From Strigamia acuminata (lineage: Eukaryota > Arthropoda > Chilopoda > Geophilomorpha > Linotaeniidae): 64,000 nt of DNA. A model generated the notes under the pieces. It saw nothing but the letters and a program-made list of their open reading frames with translations. It did not search any database and was not told where the DNA came from. Below are positions 35,706-50,583 of this stretch, one piece after another. Location: the NCBI GenBank assembly GCA_949358305.1, contig CASHSZ010000070.1, positions 124,001-188,000 on the forward strand, given 5' to 3'. Made by a program: the position numbers and the translations under genes. Numbering within the stretch: position 1 is the stretch's first letter; every line of letters begins with the position of its first letter.

Positions 35706-38700
35706 TGCAACGTGCCGCGCTATGCCACACAATGTGCCGCCGCGATAGGCCATTGAACCCGAATGTGTGTGATGCGAAACGCGCGAGTACACGCGCGGAG
35801 AACGCGCGGCAATGCTAGCAACAGGAGCGCAACTGCCCAAGAAATTGCTCAACAATAAAAGGCACGTGGAAGCACGTGACTGAAACAATAGGCACTTCAA
35901 ATAAAGTTATTGTTAAAAAACGGGCTTGAAAACCAACAATTACACAATAATTAAGGGGCAAGAAATGAACTTTGCTGCAATGCAAAGTTCTCAAAATACA
36001 GAGAAATGAAAGTTACACTTGTATAAAGAATTGACAATGTTTGAAACCAATAAAAACTACAAAAACACACTTGTAAAAAACCCAAAACAACCCCCAGAAT
36101 GAATTATTTGACTCAAATTAACCCTAAAACGGTCTTGGAGGTCGTGCAGACGACAGAGTCGGATTGGAAAGTTGCTAAAACCTGACGCCAAAACTAGCAA
36201 TGGGACAGCTAGTTAGAAAACAGCTTTTTCATCAATCATGAACGCTGAAAACCTCACCCAGGGGTAGAAAATGATGGAGAGAACGTTTTCGCCATCTAAA
36301 ACGGTCTAAAACGGGTCTAAAATGCCTAAACCGGCGCCTGGAACGTGGCGCAGTTGTTGGGTCAAATATTGTCAAAAATCAGTGGAAATTTGTCAAATAC
36401 TGGCAAAAATCTGCTGAAATTTGTCAAAAATTGCCAAATTTTGGCGCAAGTTACGTGAGGTTTGCGCGCATCCAACTATGACGAAAAATCCACGCGTGTG
36501 CACGCGCGATTTACTGGCGCGTTGGAAGCGTTAAAATAAATTTTTCCAATATCTAACACAATTTGCACCAAATTATGGCAATTTTTGACAAATTTACATG
36601 GATTTTTGCCAGTATTTGACAAATTTCCACGGATTTTTGACAATATTTGACACATTCAAGACAAATTTCAGACAGATTTCAATTAATTTTAGAAAATGTT
36701 TGAGAAATATCAGCAAATGTTTGAGGATTGAGGAAATCTGCTGAAATTTGTCAAATATAGACAAAAATCTGCTGAAATTTGTAAAAAATTGCCCAAATTC
36801 GGTGCAAGTTTTGCAAGTTTGCAAACAGCAACAAGAATGATGTATTTAATAATTGTTTTTGCATTAGATATGTGTTTAATTCGTTTTACCTCGGTTTGTA
36901 CGGTTCTTGCGCGTAGTGCGCACGTTCAACACGCGGCCACGCGCGTACATCGCGCGTGTTGCGAGCAGGACGCAACAAAAGTTTGAGAGACTCGCATTTT
37001 ACCAAGTCCCCAACTTATTTTACAGTTTTAGTTTAGCTTACCAACTCGCTTGGTAATTTCTGGATCCTGTTTAAGTGTTTCGTCGGGTTTTGAGCCCATA
37101 AACCCGTCTTTTTCCTTGGTAAGCGATTGCGTCGTCTGCTCAGAGCAACTGGCTTTAAGCGGAGATCGCTTACACGAGTCTGGAATGAGCGCTTATCACC
37201 GCATTCGGCTCCAGTCTTCGTTTCTCGTTGAAAGTTAGCTTGTTGATTCGGGTTTTGGGCGACATTGACTAAAAAGACCTCGGGGAATCGTTCCCACCAC
37301 TCGGTTTAGTCGTTTTCGAGACCCACGACCTCGAAAACGAAGTTAGAAGTGGCTCAAGGCCACTAGCGTGTCTGGCAGATAGCCATTTTGGTGATTTACG
37401 GGCGTCGGGCCCTTGTTCTTTGTTTCCCGTCTTTGCTCCTTTGTTTTTATTTGGTATTCAAGGTTCCTAAGCCTACAGTAGATTGGGATTAAATTCCCAT
37501 GAAGATTTATTAAGTATTCATTGGTAAAAACGAATATTTCCGCCGGCGCGTTTCTCTCATAGGTTTCGGTTCGCTCGAATCTCATTTTCGAGCGACCCAG
37601 CGAATGCGCCAAGTTACAGGCGCCAGCTTAGCAGTTTTAGACTCGTTTTCGACCGTTCTAGTGTCAAAAAACGCGTAGAGCACGTTTTGCGACCTTTGGA
37701 AGGGCTTTTCCGACACCTAAGTGGTCGGAAAAGTGCTCTTCTGAGTTAAGACTCCTTTTGGCATTTTAGCGTCAGCATAAGAAATTCCTCAAACTTTTAT
37801 TGAAATCTCTCAAAAATTTCTAAAATTAATTGAAATTTGTCTGAAAATTGTCAAATATTGGCAAAAATCTGCAGAAATTTGTCAAATACGCGATCGCATT
37901 GCGACAGAAAGTCGTTTACGACTCCAATACGCACCCGTGCGTGTTTGTATCGCAACACGAAACTCAAACGCGCCACCGCGTTGCAAGACAACCAAATTTA
38001 CAAACGCAAACGCGCATTTGAGACAAAAACGAGTTTATTTTATTCACTCTCGCTTGATCCCCCTTCATCGCGCCTCGTTGCTCCTGTGAAAAAAATATAT
38101 GAGAATGCACAGAAATGAACCTTCCAATACTTAAATGAAAATTGGCAACCTTGACACAAAACAGTCTATCGACACTCCCAACACCACCCCGGACATTTTT
38201 CGGAAGAGTATGGTCCACCCGGAATTCCCAGAATAGTCACCCCCGAAATGCGGATTTCGCGGAAGCCAATCCGCGAAAAGGATATGTTTTTAGCGGCGCG
38301 CCGACGCGTGCGACACACGCTTCTGGAGTGCTTAACCTTATGGCGCGCATGCGGATTTTGCGGAGTGCGAAAGGGACCCCATTTTTAACATTACGGCTGC
38401 CTATATGCTGATCCCCTGTTCGCAATTTTGCGGCGGATTTTGCGGATTTTGATCAATCCGCAGAAATTGCACTTTACAAGTTTATTTTATGATTTTGTAC
38501 CATTTTGTAACTTAAAAACACAAATGAACAATGTAATCACTCTATAATGCTGTTGGTTTAATCAGCACATTGTACTGCACAAAAACGCGCGCGCTCGCGA
38601 TAGTACATCACCAAATGTACTTGCACTCACTCAAGTGGCATTTTTAGCCATTTTTCGTAGTAAAAATGGCCGTTTTTCGTCAAAATGGTCATTTTCAGCC

Positions 38701-38934
38701 ATTTTTCATAGTGAAAATGGCTTTCTTCGTCGTTTTTTCTATAAAAAATGGCTGTTTTTCATCAAAAATGGCCGTTTTCATCATTGAAACGTTATAAAAA
38801 TGTAACTTTTCAATGGCGTTTTGACGGAACCGATAAATTTTGAAATTTCACACATTGAAACCCTAATACAGGTGAATTAGTGACGCCTAATTTGTTTTAA
38901 CAAATAAAGCAAACTACATCTCGCAATTTTGCAT

Positions 38935-39963
38935 CGTACCGCATCACCTCGCCTCATTTCCGGTCTGGAAAATTAATGAAAATTAATAAACGCCCCGGCG
39001 TTTATTTGAGGCAATACGGCAATACGGCAATTGGAACCCGAAAATAACGTGGGGCTGTGTGAAAACCTGGATTTGAATTTCGTCAACGCGCGCGTTGACG
39101 CATGGGGAATGTGGGGGTCCCTTCCCAGTCAATTTCACCCCTAAAATATCCCGAAATTGACGATACATGCATTTCCAGTTAGAAAAATTGAGCTTCATGT
39201 AAATTTTGATTGTTTAGCTTTTTTTTGAAATTTCACCAATTTTCCTTATCTCCAGCCTTCCTCGCTCATTTGACACCAAAATGACCTGCATTGAGGATTT
39301 TTCCCATAATCCTTTTCGCATGTATGGAGCGCAAACAGTCGCAATAAATGAATTCAGCGGAATTCGACCTTGAGTTTGCGACGCCATCTTGAATATGAGT
39401 AAAAGCACAGTATGGTGTCAATTATTCGAACTGATCGCGGAGCATGGGACAAAAATTGAATAAAAACGAAGAAATATGATTAAAATTCAACAGAAATCTA
39501 CACAAAATGATAAGAAATGTATAAACATTGATCAGAAATCGACAAAAATCGACTGAAACCTGACAATAATCAATTCAGAATGACAAATAACGATTACAAT
39601 TGGCAAAAATTGATCAAAAATACAGAAAAATCGATTAAAAACCAGCAAAAAACGAACAGAAATCGATAAAATCAATTAAAAATCAACAAATAGCCATTTT
39701 GTTTGTTTTTGAACAAATTAAGAACTTTGAAAACACACGACAATTTGAAAGAATAAAAACCGGGGTCAAATACGCGCAGCTACTCGTTTGAACGCCGGGG
39801 AGGTGTGGGTGATGTGCCTCGAATAAACGCCGGGGCGTTTATTTATTACCAAGGCGGGATGTGAGGCGCGAATGAAAGCCCAAGTTGGACATTGCCTCGA
39901 ATAAACGCCGGGGCGTTTATTTATTTCCAAGACGAGAAGTGAGGCGAGATGATGCGGTGCGAC
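38935..39963. mobile_element. MITE-like element, second copy in the array
   Basis: Same sequence as 20490-21518 at an 18,445-bp offset. It was amplified with the macrosatellite rather than inserted independently. Confidence 0.5.
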
Positions 39964-40420
39964 GTATTCAAGGGGGTATTCAAGGCAGTACGCCATGTTT
40001 TCCACTATTATTCAAGGCCATGTTTTCCAGTATTTTATTTTTACCATTTTGTAAGTTTATTGCAATATGTATAAAGTTTATTGCTTTTTGTATGAAGAGT
40101 AGTATTCTTTGTGTAATGTGTCTTTATAAACATCACACACAACGGTTTTTTCTGTTTTCTTCATGTTTATGTTTCGCGTATGCACGTGAAGCCCTGGCAC
40201 ATCTGTCGAACACCTGTACGCATTTGGACGCGCTCAGGGCGCTACATCGCGTGCTGAAACGCGCTGACGGCGCTACATCACGCATAGTAGCATATATATC
40301 ACACACATTTCGCGCCCACGACAAAGTACGAACTCATGGCGATCACCAAAGAACATTTACTCTTCCACACACGTTTTATTTTCTCACAGTCCTGTACACA
40401 TTTAACTTGCGCGCGCACTT

Positions 40421-43400
40421 GCTAATGCTACGGTCGACGGCGATTCGCATGCGCTATCCGCTGCATCAAACCCCAAATACCGATAAAAAATCGCAGAAAA
40501 CACTAATCCCGACCCAAAAACCGCCAAAATTACCCTCAACACACGCCAACAACCTTCCACCACTTAAATTACACCGGAAAAAAACAATTTCAAACCGAAA
40601 AATCAACAAAAAAGGCCAAAAAAATATTGCAAACAAAGAGAAAAGATCAATTATCGAGGCAAATCCCCACCACAAAACAACGCATCGCCGGTATACACTT
40701 AAGCGTACAGTGCACAACACTACTGTTTATTTTCAATGATCCAATAAATAAAATTTGAAACAAAGTTGAGTGGAATTGTACGTTTCTTGTATATTAAAGT
40801 TTTTATTTTGTTTGTTTACACTTAATTTTTTTTTTCCATCATAGAATGGCGACTCGATACTTTTGTAGCTCGAATTCACTTCGTAAACGTGGTCGGTGTT
40901 CATCACGCGTCAATGCGCTCGTGCAATAGTATAGGCGCGCATACGATTTGATGCGCGCAAAACTTGCAAAACTTGCACGGAATTTGGGCAATTTTTGACA
41001 AATTTCAGCAGATTTTTGCCTGTATTTGACAAATTTCAGAAGATTTTTGCCTATATTTGACAAATTTCAGAAGATTTCCTCAATCCTCAAACATTTGCTG
41101 AAATTTCTCATAAAATTTCTAAAATTAATTGAAATTTGTCTGAAATTTGTCTGGAATTTGTCAAATATTGTCAAAAATCCGTGGAAATTTGTCAAATACT
41201 GGCAAAAATCCATGTAAATTTGTCAAAAATTGCCATAATTCGGTGCAAATTGTGTTAGATATTGGAAAAATTTATTTTAACGCTTCCAACGCGCCAGTAA
41301 ATCGCGCGTGCACACGCATGGATTTTTCGTCATAGTTGGATGCGCGCAAACCTCACGTAACTTGCGCCAAAATTTGGCAATTTTGGACAAATTTCAGCAG
41401 ATTTTTGCCAGTATTTGACAAATTTCCACTGATTTTTGACAATATTTGACCCAACAACTGCGCCACGTTCCAGGCGCCGGTTTAGGCATTTTAGACCCGT
41501 TTTAGACCGTTTTAGATGGCGAAAACGTTCTCTCCATCATTTTCTACCCCTGGGTGAGGTTTTCAGCGTTCATGATTGATGAAAAAGCTGTTTTCTAACT
41601 AGCTGTCCCATTGCTAGTTTTGGCGTCAGGTTTTAGCAACCTTCCGATCCGTTCTCTGTCGTCTGCACGACCTCCAAGACCGTTTTAGGGTTAATTTGAG
41701 TCAAATAATTCATTCTGGGGGTTGTTTTGGGTTTTTTACAAGTGTGTTTTTGTAGTTTTTATTGGTTTCAAACATTGTCAATTCTTTATACAAGTGTAAC
41801 TTTCATTTCTCTGTATTTTGAGAACTTTGCATTGCAGCAAAGTTCATTTCTTGCCCCTTAATTATTGTGTAATTGTTGGTTTTCAAGCCCGTTTTTTAAC
41901 AATAACTTTATTTGAAGTGCCTATTGTTTCAGGCACGTGCTTCCACGTGCCTTTTATTGTTGAGCAATTTCTTGGGCAGTTGCGCTCCTGTTGCTAGCAT
42001 TGCCGCGCGTTCTCCGCGCGCGTACTCGCGTTTCGCATCACACACATTCGGATTCGATGGCCTATCGCGGCGGCACATTGTGTGGCATAGCGCGGCACGT
42101 TGCAATTGCTAATGCTACGGTCGACGGCGATTCGCATGCGCTATCCGCTGCATCAAACCCCAAATCCCGACCCAAAAACCGCCAAAATTACCCTCAACAC
42201 ACGCCAACAACCTTCCACCACTTAAATTACACCGGAAAAAAACAATTTCAAACCGAAAAATCAACAAAAAAGGCCAAAAAAATATTGCAAACAAAGAGAA
42301 AAGATCAATTATCGAGGCAAATCCCCACCACAAAACAACGCATCGCCGGTATACACTTAAGCGTACAGTGCACAACACTACTGTTTATTTTCAATGATCC
42401 AATAAATAAAATTTGAAACAAAGTTGAGTGGAATTGTACGTTTCTTGTATATTAAAGTTTTTATTTTGTTTGTTTACACTTAATTTTTTTTTTCCATCAT
42501 AGAATGGCGACTCGATACTTTTGTAGCTCGAATTCACTTCGTAAACGTGGTCGGTGTTCATCACGCGTCAATGCGCTCGTGCAATAGTATAGGCGCGCGT
42601 ACGATTTGATGCGCGCAAAACTTGCAAAACTTGCACGGAATTTGGGCAATTTTTGACAAATTTCAGCAGATTTTTGCCTGTATTTGACAAATTTCAGAAG
42701 ATTTTTGCCTATATTTGACAAATTTCAGAAGATTTCCTCAATCCTCAAACATTTGCTGAAATTTCTCATAAAATTTCTAAAATTAATTGAAATTTGTCTG
42801 AAATTTGTCTGGAATTTGTCAAATATTGTCAAAAATCCGTGGAAATTTGTCAAATACTGGCAAAAATCCATGTAAATTTGTCAAAAATTGCCATAATTCG
42901 GTGCAAATTGTGTTAGATATTGGAAAAATTTATTTTAACGCTTCCAACGCGCCAGTAAATCGCGCGTGCACACGCATGGATTTTTCGTCATAGTTGGATG
43001 CGCGCAAACCTCACGTAACTTGCGCCAAAATTTGGCAATTTTGGACAAATTTCAGCAGATTTTTGCCAGTATTTGACAAATTTCCACTGATTTTTGACAA
43101 TATTTGACCCAACAACTGCGCCACGTTCCAGGCGCCGGTTTAGGCATTTTAGACCCGTTTTAGACCGTTTTAGATGGCGAAAACGTTCTCTCCATCATTT
43201 TCTACCCCTGGGTGAGGTTTTCAGCGTTCATGATTGATGAAAAAGCTGTTTTCTAACTAGCTGTCCCATTGCTAGTTTTGGCGTCAGGTTTTAGCAACCT
43301 TCCGATCCGTTCTCTGTCGTCTGCACGACCTCCAAGACCGTTTTAGGGTTAATTTGAGTCAAATAATTCATTCTGGGGGTTGTTTTGGGTTTTTTACAAG

Positions 43401-46400
43401 TGTGTTTTTGTAGTTTTTATTGGTTTCAAACATTGTCAATTCTTTATACAAGTGTAACTTTCATTTCTCTGTATTTTGAGAACTTTGCATTGCAGCAAAG
43501 TTCATTTCTTGCCCCTTAATTATTGTGTAATTGTTGGTTTTCAAGCCCGTTTTTTAACAATAACTTTATTTGAAGTGCCTATTGTTTCAGGCACGTGCTT
43601 CCACGTGCCTTTTATTGTTGAGCAATTTCTTGGGCAGTTGCGCTCCTGTTGCTAGCATTGCCGCGCGTTCTCCGCGCGCGTACTCGCGTTTCGCATCACA
43701 CACATTCGGATTCGATGGCCTATCGCGGCGGCACATTGTGTGGCATAGCGCGGCACGTTGCAATTGCTAATGCTACGGTCGACGGCGATTCGCATGCGCT
43801 ATCCGCTGCATCAAACCCCAAATCCCGACCCAAAAACCGCCAAAATTACCCTCAACACACGCCAACAACCTTCCACCACTTAAATTACACCGGAAAAAAA
43901 CAATTTCAAACCGAAAAATCAACAAAAAAGGCCAAAAAAATATTGCAAACAAAGAGAAAAGATCAATTATCGAGGCAAATCCCCACCACAAAACAACGCA
44001 TCGCCGGTATACACTTAAGCGTACAGTGCACAACACTACTGTTTATTTTCAATGATCCAATAAATAAAATTTGAAACAAAGTTGAGTGGAATTGTACGTT
44101 TCTTGTATATTAAAGTTTTTATTTTGTTTGTTTACACTTAATTTTTTTTTTCCATCATAGAATGGCGACTCGATACTTTTGTAGCTCGAATTCACTTCGT
44201 AAACGTGGTCGGTGTTCATCACGCGTCAATGCGCTCGTGCAATAGTATAGGCGCGCGTACGATTTGATGCGCGCAAAACTTGCAAAACTTGCACGGAATT
44301 TGGGCAATTTTTGACAAATTTCAGCAGATTTTTGCCTGTATTTGACAAATTTCAGAAGATTTTTGCCTATATTTGACAAATTTCAGAAGATTTCCTCAAT
44401 CCTCAAACATTTGCTGAAATTTCTCATAAAATTTCTAAAATTAATTGAAATTTGTCTGAAATTTGTCTGGAATTTGTCAAATATTGTCAAAAATCCGTGG
44501 AAATTTGTCAAATACTGGCAAAAATCCATGTAAATTTGTCAAAAATTGCCATAATTCGGTGCAAATTGTGTTAGATATTGGAAAAATTTATTTTAACGCT
44601 TCCAACGCGCCAGTAAATCGCGCGTGCACACGCATGGATTTTTCGTCATAGTTGGATGCGCGCAAACCTCACGTAACTTGCGCCAAAATTTGGCAATTTT
44701 GGACAAATTTCAGCAGATTTTTGCCAGTATTTGACAAATTTCCACTGATTTTTGACAATATTTGACCCAACAACTGCGCCACGTTCCAGGCGCCGGTTTA
44801 GGCATTTTAGACCCGTTTTAGACCGTTTTAGATGGCGAAAACGTTCTCTCCATCATTTTCTACCCCTGGGTGAGGTTTTCAGCGTTCATGATTGATGAAA
44901 AAGCTGTTTTCTAACTAGCTGTCCCATTGCTAGTTTTGGCGTCAGGTTTTAGCAACCTTCCGATCCGTTCTCTGTCGTCTGCACGACCTCCAAGACCGTT
45001 TTAGGGTTAATTTGAGTTAAATAATTCATTCTGGGGGTTGTTTTGGGTTTTTTACAAGTGTGTTTTTGTAGTTTTTATTGGTTTCAAACATTGTCAATTC
45101 TTTATACAAGTGTAACTTTCATTTCTCTGTATTTTGAGAACTTTGCATTGCAGCAAAGTTCATTTCTTGCCCCTTAATTATTGTGTAATTGTTGGTTTTC
45201 AAGCCCGTTTTTTAACAATAACTTTATTTGAAGTGCCTATTGTTTCAGGCACGTGCTTCCACGTGCCTTTTATTGTTGAGCAATTTCTTGGGCAGTTGCG
45301 CTCCTGTTGCTAGCATTGCCGCGCGTTCTCCGCGCGCGTACTCGCGTTTCGCATCACACACATTCGGATTCGATGGCCTATCGCGGCGGCACATTGTGTG
45401 GCATAGCGCGGCACGTTGCAATTGCTAATGCTACGGTCGACGGCGATTCGCATGCGCTATCCGCTGCATCAAACCCCAAATCCCGACCCAAAAACCGCCA
45501 AAATTACCCTCAACACACGCCAACAACCTTCCACCACTTAAATTACACCGGAAAAAAACAATTTCAAACCGAAAAATCAACAAAAAAGGCCAAAAAAATA
45601 TTGCAAACAAAGAGAAAAGATCAATTATCGAGGCAAATCCCCACCACAAAACAACGCATCGCCGGTATACACTTAAGCGTACAGTGCACAACACTACTGT
45701 TTATTTTCAATGATCCAATAAATAAAATTTGAAACAAAGTTGAGTGGAATTGTACGTTTCTTGTATATTAAAGTTTTTATTTTGTTTGTTTACACTTAAT
45801 TTTTTTTTTCCATCATAGAATGGCGACTCGATACTTTTGTAGCTCGAATTCACTTCGTAAACGTGGTCGGTGTTCATCACGCGTCAATGCGCTCGTGCAA
45901 TAGTATAGACGCGCGTACGATTTGATGCGCGCAAAACTTGCAAAACTTGCACGGAATTTGGGCAATTTTTGACAAATTTCAGCAGATTTTTGCCTGTATT
46001 TGACAAATTTCAGAAGATTTTTGCCTATATTTGACAAATTTCAGAAGATTTCCTCAATCCTCAAACATTTGCTGAAATTTCTCATAAAATTTCTAAAATT
46101 AATTGAAATTTGTCTGAAATTTGTCTGGAATTTGTCAAATATTGTCAAAAATCCGTAGAAATTTGTCAAATACTGGCAAAAATCCATGTAAATTTGTCAA
46201 AAATTGCCATAATTCGGTGCAAATTGTGTTAGATATTGGAAAAATTTATTTTAACGCTTCCAACGCGCCAGTAAATCGCGCGTGCACACGCATGGATTTT
46301 TCGTCATAGTTGGATGCGCGCAAACCTCACGTAACTTGCGCCAAAATTTGGCAATTTTGGACAAATTTCAGCAGATTTTTGCCAGTATTTGACAAATTTC

Positions 46401-47083
46401 CACTGATTTTTGACAATATTTGACCCAACAACTGCGCCACGTTCCAGGCGCCGGTTTAGGCATTTTAGACCCGTTTTAGACCGTTTTAGATGGCGAAAAC
46501 GTTCTCTCCATCATTTTCTACCCCTGGGTGAGGTTTTCAGCGTTCATGATTGATGAAAAAGCTGTTTTCTAACTAGCTGTCCCATAGCTAGTTTTGGTGT
46601 CAGGTTTTAGCAACCTTCCGATCCGTTCTCTGTCGTCTGCACGACCTCCAAGACCGTTTTAGGGTTAATTTGAGTCAAATAATTCATTCTGGGGGTTGTT
46701 TTGGGTTTTTTACAAGTGTGTTTTTGTAGTTTTTATTGGTTTCAAACATTGTCAATTCTTTATACAAGTGTAACTTTCATTTCTCTGTATTTTGAGAACT
46801 TTGCATTGCAGCAAAGTTCATTTCTTGCCCCTTAATTATTGTGTAATTGTTGGTTTTCAAGCCCGTTTTTTAACAATAACTTTATTTGAAGTGCCTATTG
46901 TTTCAGGCACGTGCTTCCACGTGCCTTTTATTGTTGAGCAATTTCTTGGGCAGTTGCGCTCCTGTTGCTAGCATTGCCGCGCGTTCTCCGCGCGCGTACT
47001 CGCGCGTTTCGCATCACACACATTCGGGTTCAATGGCCTATCGCGGCGGCACATTGTGTGGCATAGCGCGGCACGTTGCAATT
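40421..47083 (+). repeat. R tandem array, copy 3 (four units)
   Basis: Units: 40421-42107 (first type), 42108-43765, 43766-45423 (middle type) and 45424-47083 (last type). A private change (GAGTTAAATAATT instead of GAGTCAAATAATT) near 45017 marks the third unit. Otherwise the layout is the same as copy 2 at an 18,445-bp offset. Confidence 0.92.
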
Positions 47084-47135
47084 ACGTGACGTGGCACGTT
47101 GCTGTTACGTGACGCGATAGCCAGTATTTAAGCAG
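47081..47135 (+). promoter_or_regulatory. Promoter-like site, left side, copy 3
   Basis: Same arrangement as in copies 1 and 2: two TTACGTGAC motifs followed by TATTTAAG, directed into the core. Confidence 0.4.
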
Positions 47136-47190
47136 GGGATTCCATCATCGTTTACACAAATGCGCATTGCAACGTGGAGGCGCATTCGAG

Positions 47191-47880
47191 TCCTTTTCCC
47201 AAGCGTTGAAAAAGGACAAAACTCGTATTCGATTCGAAAGCGAATCGAATACGATTTTTGTCCTTTTTCAACGCAAAATTGTATTCGATTCGCTTTCGAA
47301 TCGAATACGAGTTTTGCCCTTCTTCAACGCGAAATCGTATTCGACTCGCTTTCGAGTCGAATGCGAATTTTTCCCTTCTTCAACGCGAAATCGTATTCGA
47401 CTCGCTTTCGAGTCGAATGCGAATTTTGCCCTTCTTCAACGCGAAATCGTATTCGACTCGTTTTCGAGTCGAGTACGAATTTTGCCCTTCTTCAACGCGA
47501 AATCGTATTCGACTCGTTTTCGAGTCGAATGCGAATTCGTATTCGACTCGTTTTCGAGTCGAGTACGAATTTTGCCCTTCTTCAACGCGAAATCGTATTC
47601 GACTCGTTTTCGAGTCGAATGCGAATTTTGCCCTTCTTCAACGCGAAATCGTATTCGACTCGTTTTCGAGTCGAGTACGAATTTTGCCCTTCTTCAACGC
47701 GAAATCGTATTCGACTCGTTTTCGAGTCGAGTACGAATTTTGCCCTTCTTCAACGCGAAATCGTATTCGACTCGTTTTCGAGTCGAATGCGAATTTTGCC
47801 CTTCTTCAACGCAAAATCGTATTCGCCTCGTTTTCGAGTCGAATGCGAATTCGTATTCGACTCGTTTTCGAGTCGAGTAC
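47191..47880 (+). repeat. S1 left block, copy 3
   Basis: Matches the left blocks of copies 1 and 2. It leads directly into the partial J segment of the shortened 540-bp core. Confidence 0.9.
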
Positions 47881-50583
47881 GAGATAGTCGATGACCCGTT
47901 CCCGGACTTTGACTCGTACGACTCGTATTCGAGATGTATTCGAGATGTATTCGAATCGTATTCGAGTCGCATTCGAGATGGTCGATGATTTCCACTCGCT
48001 CGTATACGCGTTGTATACGAGCTCGTATTTTGATCGTAATCGTAAACGAATCGTTTACAAGTCGTATACAAGTCGTATACGACGTGTATACACCTCGTAT
48101 ACGAACGAAGTTTGTGAAAACACAATTTCCAAATAAGACGTATGTGACTACTATGTGTTTTCATGTCGTAGTAAGTATCCGGTGGATTTTCCAAACTTCG
48201 TTCGTATACGAGGTGTATACACGTCGTATACGACTTGTATACGACTTGTAAACGATTCGTTTACGATTACGATCAAAATACGAGCTCGTATACAACGCGT
48301 ATACGAGCGAGTGGAAATCATCGACCATCTCGAATGCGACTCGAATACGATTCGAATACATCTCGAATACATCTCGAATACGAGTCGTACGAGTCAAAGT
48401 CCGGGAACGGGTCATCGACTATCTCGTATTCGAGTTGTTACGAGTTCGTATTTTGATCGTATTCGTATTCGAATCGAATTCGAATCGTATTCGAATCGAA
48501 TTCGAGTCGTATTCGAGATGGTCGATGATTTCCACTCGCTCGTATACGCGTTGTATACGAGCTCGTATTTTGATCGTAATCGTAAACGAATCGTTTACAA
48601 GTCGTATACAAGTCGTATACGACGTGTATACACCTCGTATACGAACGAAGTTTGTGAAAACACAATTTCCAAATAAGACGTATGTGACTACTATGTGTTT
48701 TCATGTCGTAGTAAGTATCCGGTGGATTTTCCAAACTTCGTTCGTATACGAGGTGTATACACGTCGTATACAACTTGTATACGACTTGTAAACGATTCGT
48801 TTACGATTACGATCAAAATACGAGCTCGTATACAACGCGTATACGAGCGAGTGGAAATCATCGACCATCTCGAATGCGACTCGAATACGATTCGAATACA
48901 TCTCGAATACATCTCGAATACGAGTCGTACGAGTCAAAGTCCGGGAACGGGTCATCGACTATCTCGTATTCGAGTTGTTACGAGTTCGTATTTTGATCGT
49001 ATTCGTATTCGAATCGAATTCGAATCGTATTCGAATCGAATTCGAGTCGTATTCGAGATGGTCGATGATTTCCACTCGCTCGTATACGCGTTGTATACGA
49101 GCTCGTATTTTGATCGTAATCGTAAACGAATCGTTTACAAGTCGTATACAAGTCGTATACGACGTGTATACACCTCGTATACGAACGAAGTTTGTGAAAA
49201 CACAATTTCCAAATAAGACGTATGTGACTACTATGTGTTTTCATGTCGTAGTAAGTATCCGGTGGATTTTCCAAACTTCGTTCGTATACGAGGTGTATAC
49301 ACGTCGTATACGACTTGTATACGACTTGTAAACGATTCGTTTACGATTACGATCAAAATACGAGCTCGTATACAACGCGTATACGAGCGAGTGGAAATCA
49401 TCGACCATCTCGAATGCGACTCGAATACGATTCGAATACATCTCGAATACATCTCGAATACGAGTCGTACGAGTCAAAGTCCGGGAACGGGTCATCGACT
49501 ATCTCGTATTCGAGTTGTTACGAGTTCGTATTTTGATCGTATTCGTATTCGAATCGAATTCGAATCGTATTCGAATCGAATTCGAGTCGTATTCGAGATG
49601 GTCGATGATTTCCACTCGCTCGTATACGCGTTGTATACGAGCTCGTATTTTGATCGTAATCGTAAACGAATCGTTTACAAGTCGTATACAAGTCGTATAC
49701 GACATGTATACACCTCGTATACGAACGAAGTTTGTGAAAACACAATTTCCAAATAAGACGTATGTGACTACTATGTGTTTTCATGTCGTAGTAAGTATCC
49801 GGTGGATTTTCCAAACTTCGTTCGTATACGAGGTGTATACACGTCGTATACGACTTGTATACGACTTGTAAACGATTCGTTTACGATTACGATCAAAATA
49901 CGAGCTCGTATACAACGCGTATACGAGCGAGTGGAAATCATCGACCATCTCGAATGCGACTCGAATACGATTCGAATACATCTCGAATACATCTCGAATA
50001 CGAGTCGTACGAGTCAAAGTCCGGGAACGGGTCATCGACTATCTCGTATTCGAGTTGTTACGAGTTCGTATTTTGATCGTATTCGTATTCGAATCGAATT
50101 CGAATCGTATTCGAATCGAATTCGAGTCGTATTCGAGATGGTCGATGATTTCCACTCGCTCGTATACGCGTTGTATACGAGCTCGTATTTTGATCGTAAT
50201 CGTAAACGAATCGTTTACAAGTCGTATACAAGTCGTATACGACGTGTATACACCTCGTATACGAACGAAGTTTGTGAAAACACAATTTCCAAATAAGACG
50301 TATGTGACTACTATGTGTTTTCATGTCGTAGTAAGTATCCGGTGGATTTTCCAAACTTCGTTCGTATACGAGGTGTATACACGTCGTATACAACTTGTAT
50401 ACGACTTGTAAACGATTCGTTTACGATTACGATCAAAATACGAGCTCGTATACAACGCGTATACGAGCGAGTGGAAATCATCGACCATCTCGAATGCGAC
50501 TCGAATACGATTCGAATACATCTCGAATACATCTCGAATACGAGTCGTACGAGTCAAAGTCCGGGAACGGGTCATCGACTATC
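47881..50583. repeat. 540-bp core satellite array, copy 3 (short, all C reversed)
   Basis: Five units. C is reversed at 48114, 48654, 49194, 49734 and 50274, and J is reversed at 48330, 48870, 49410 and 49950. The array is bounded on each side by matching partial J segments that face outward, so the left and right edges mirror each other. Diagnostic variants are again 1,620 bp apart (about 48771 and 50391). The forward-C half seen in copies 1 and 2 is absent. Confidence 0.92.

Larger units (their letters stand above)
21516..39960. repeat. 18.4-kb macrosatellite, copy 2 (complete period)
   Basis: This is one full 18,445-bp period. Head 21516-21975, four R units 21976-28638, promoter-like site, S1 28746-29435, 540-bp core 29436-35018, inverted S1 35019-35595, right arm 35596-38285, spacer 38286-39960. 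The offset to copy 1 (right of 10194) and to copy 3 (left part) is exactly 18,445 bp. That indicates recent amplification or strong homogenisation. It is the best reference copy, having no retrotransposon insertion. Confidence 0.93.
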
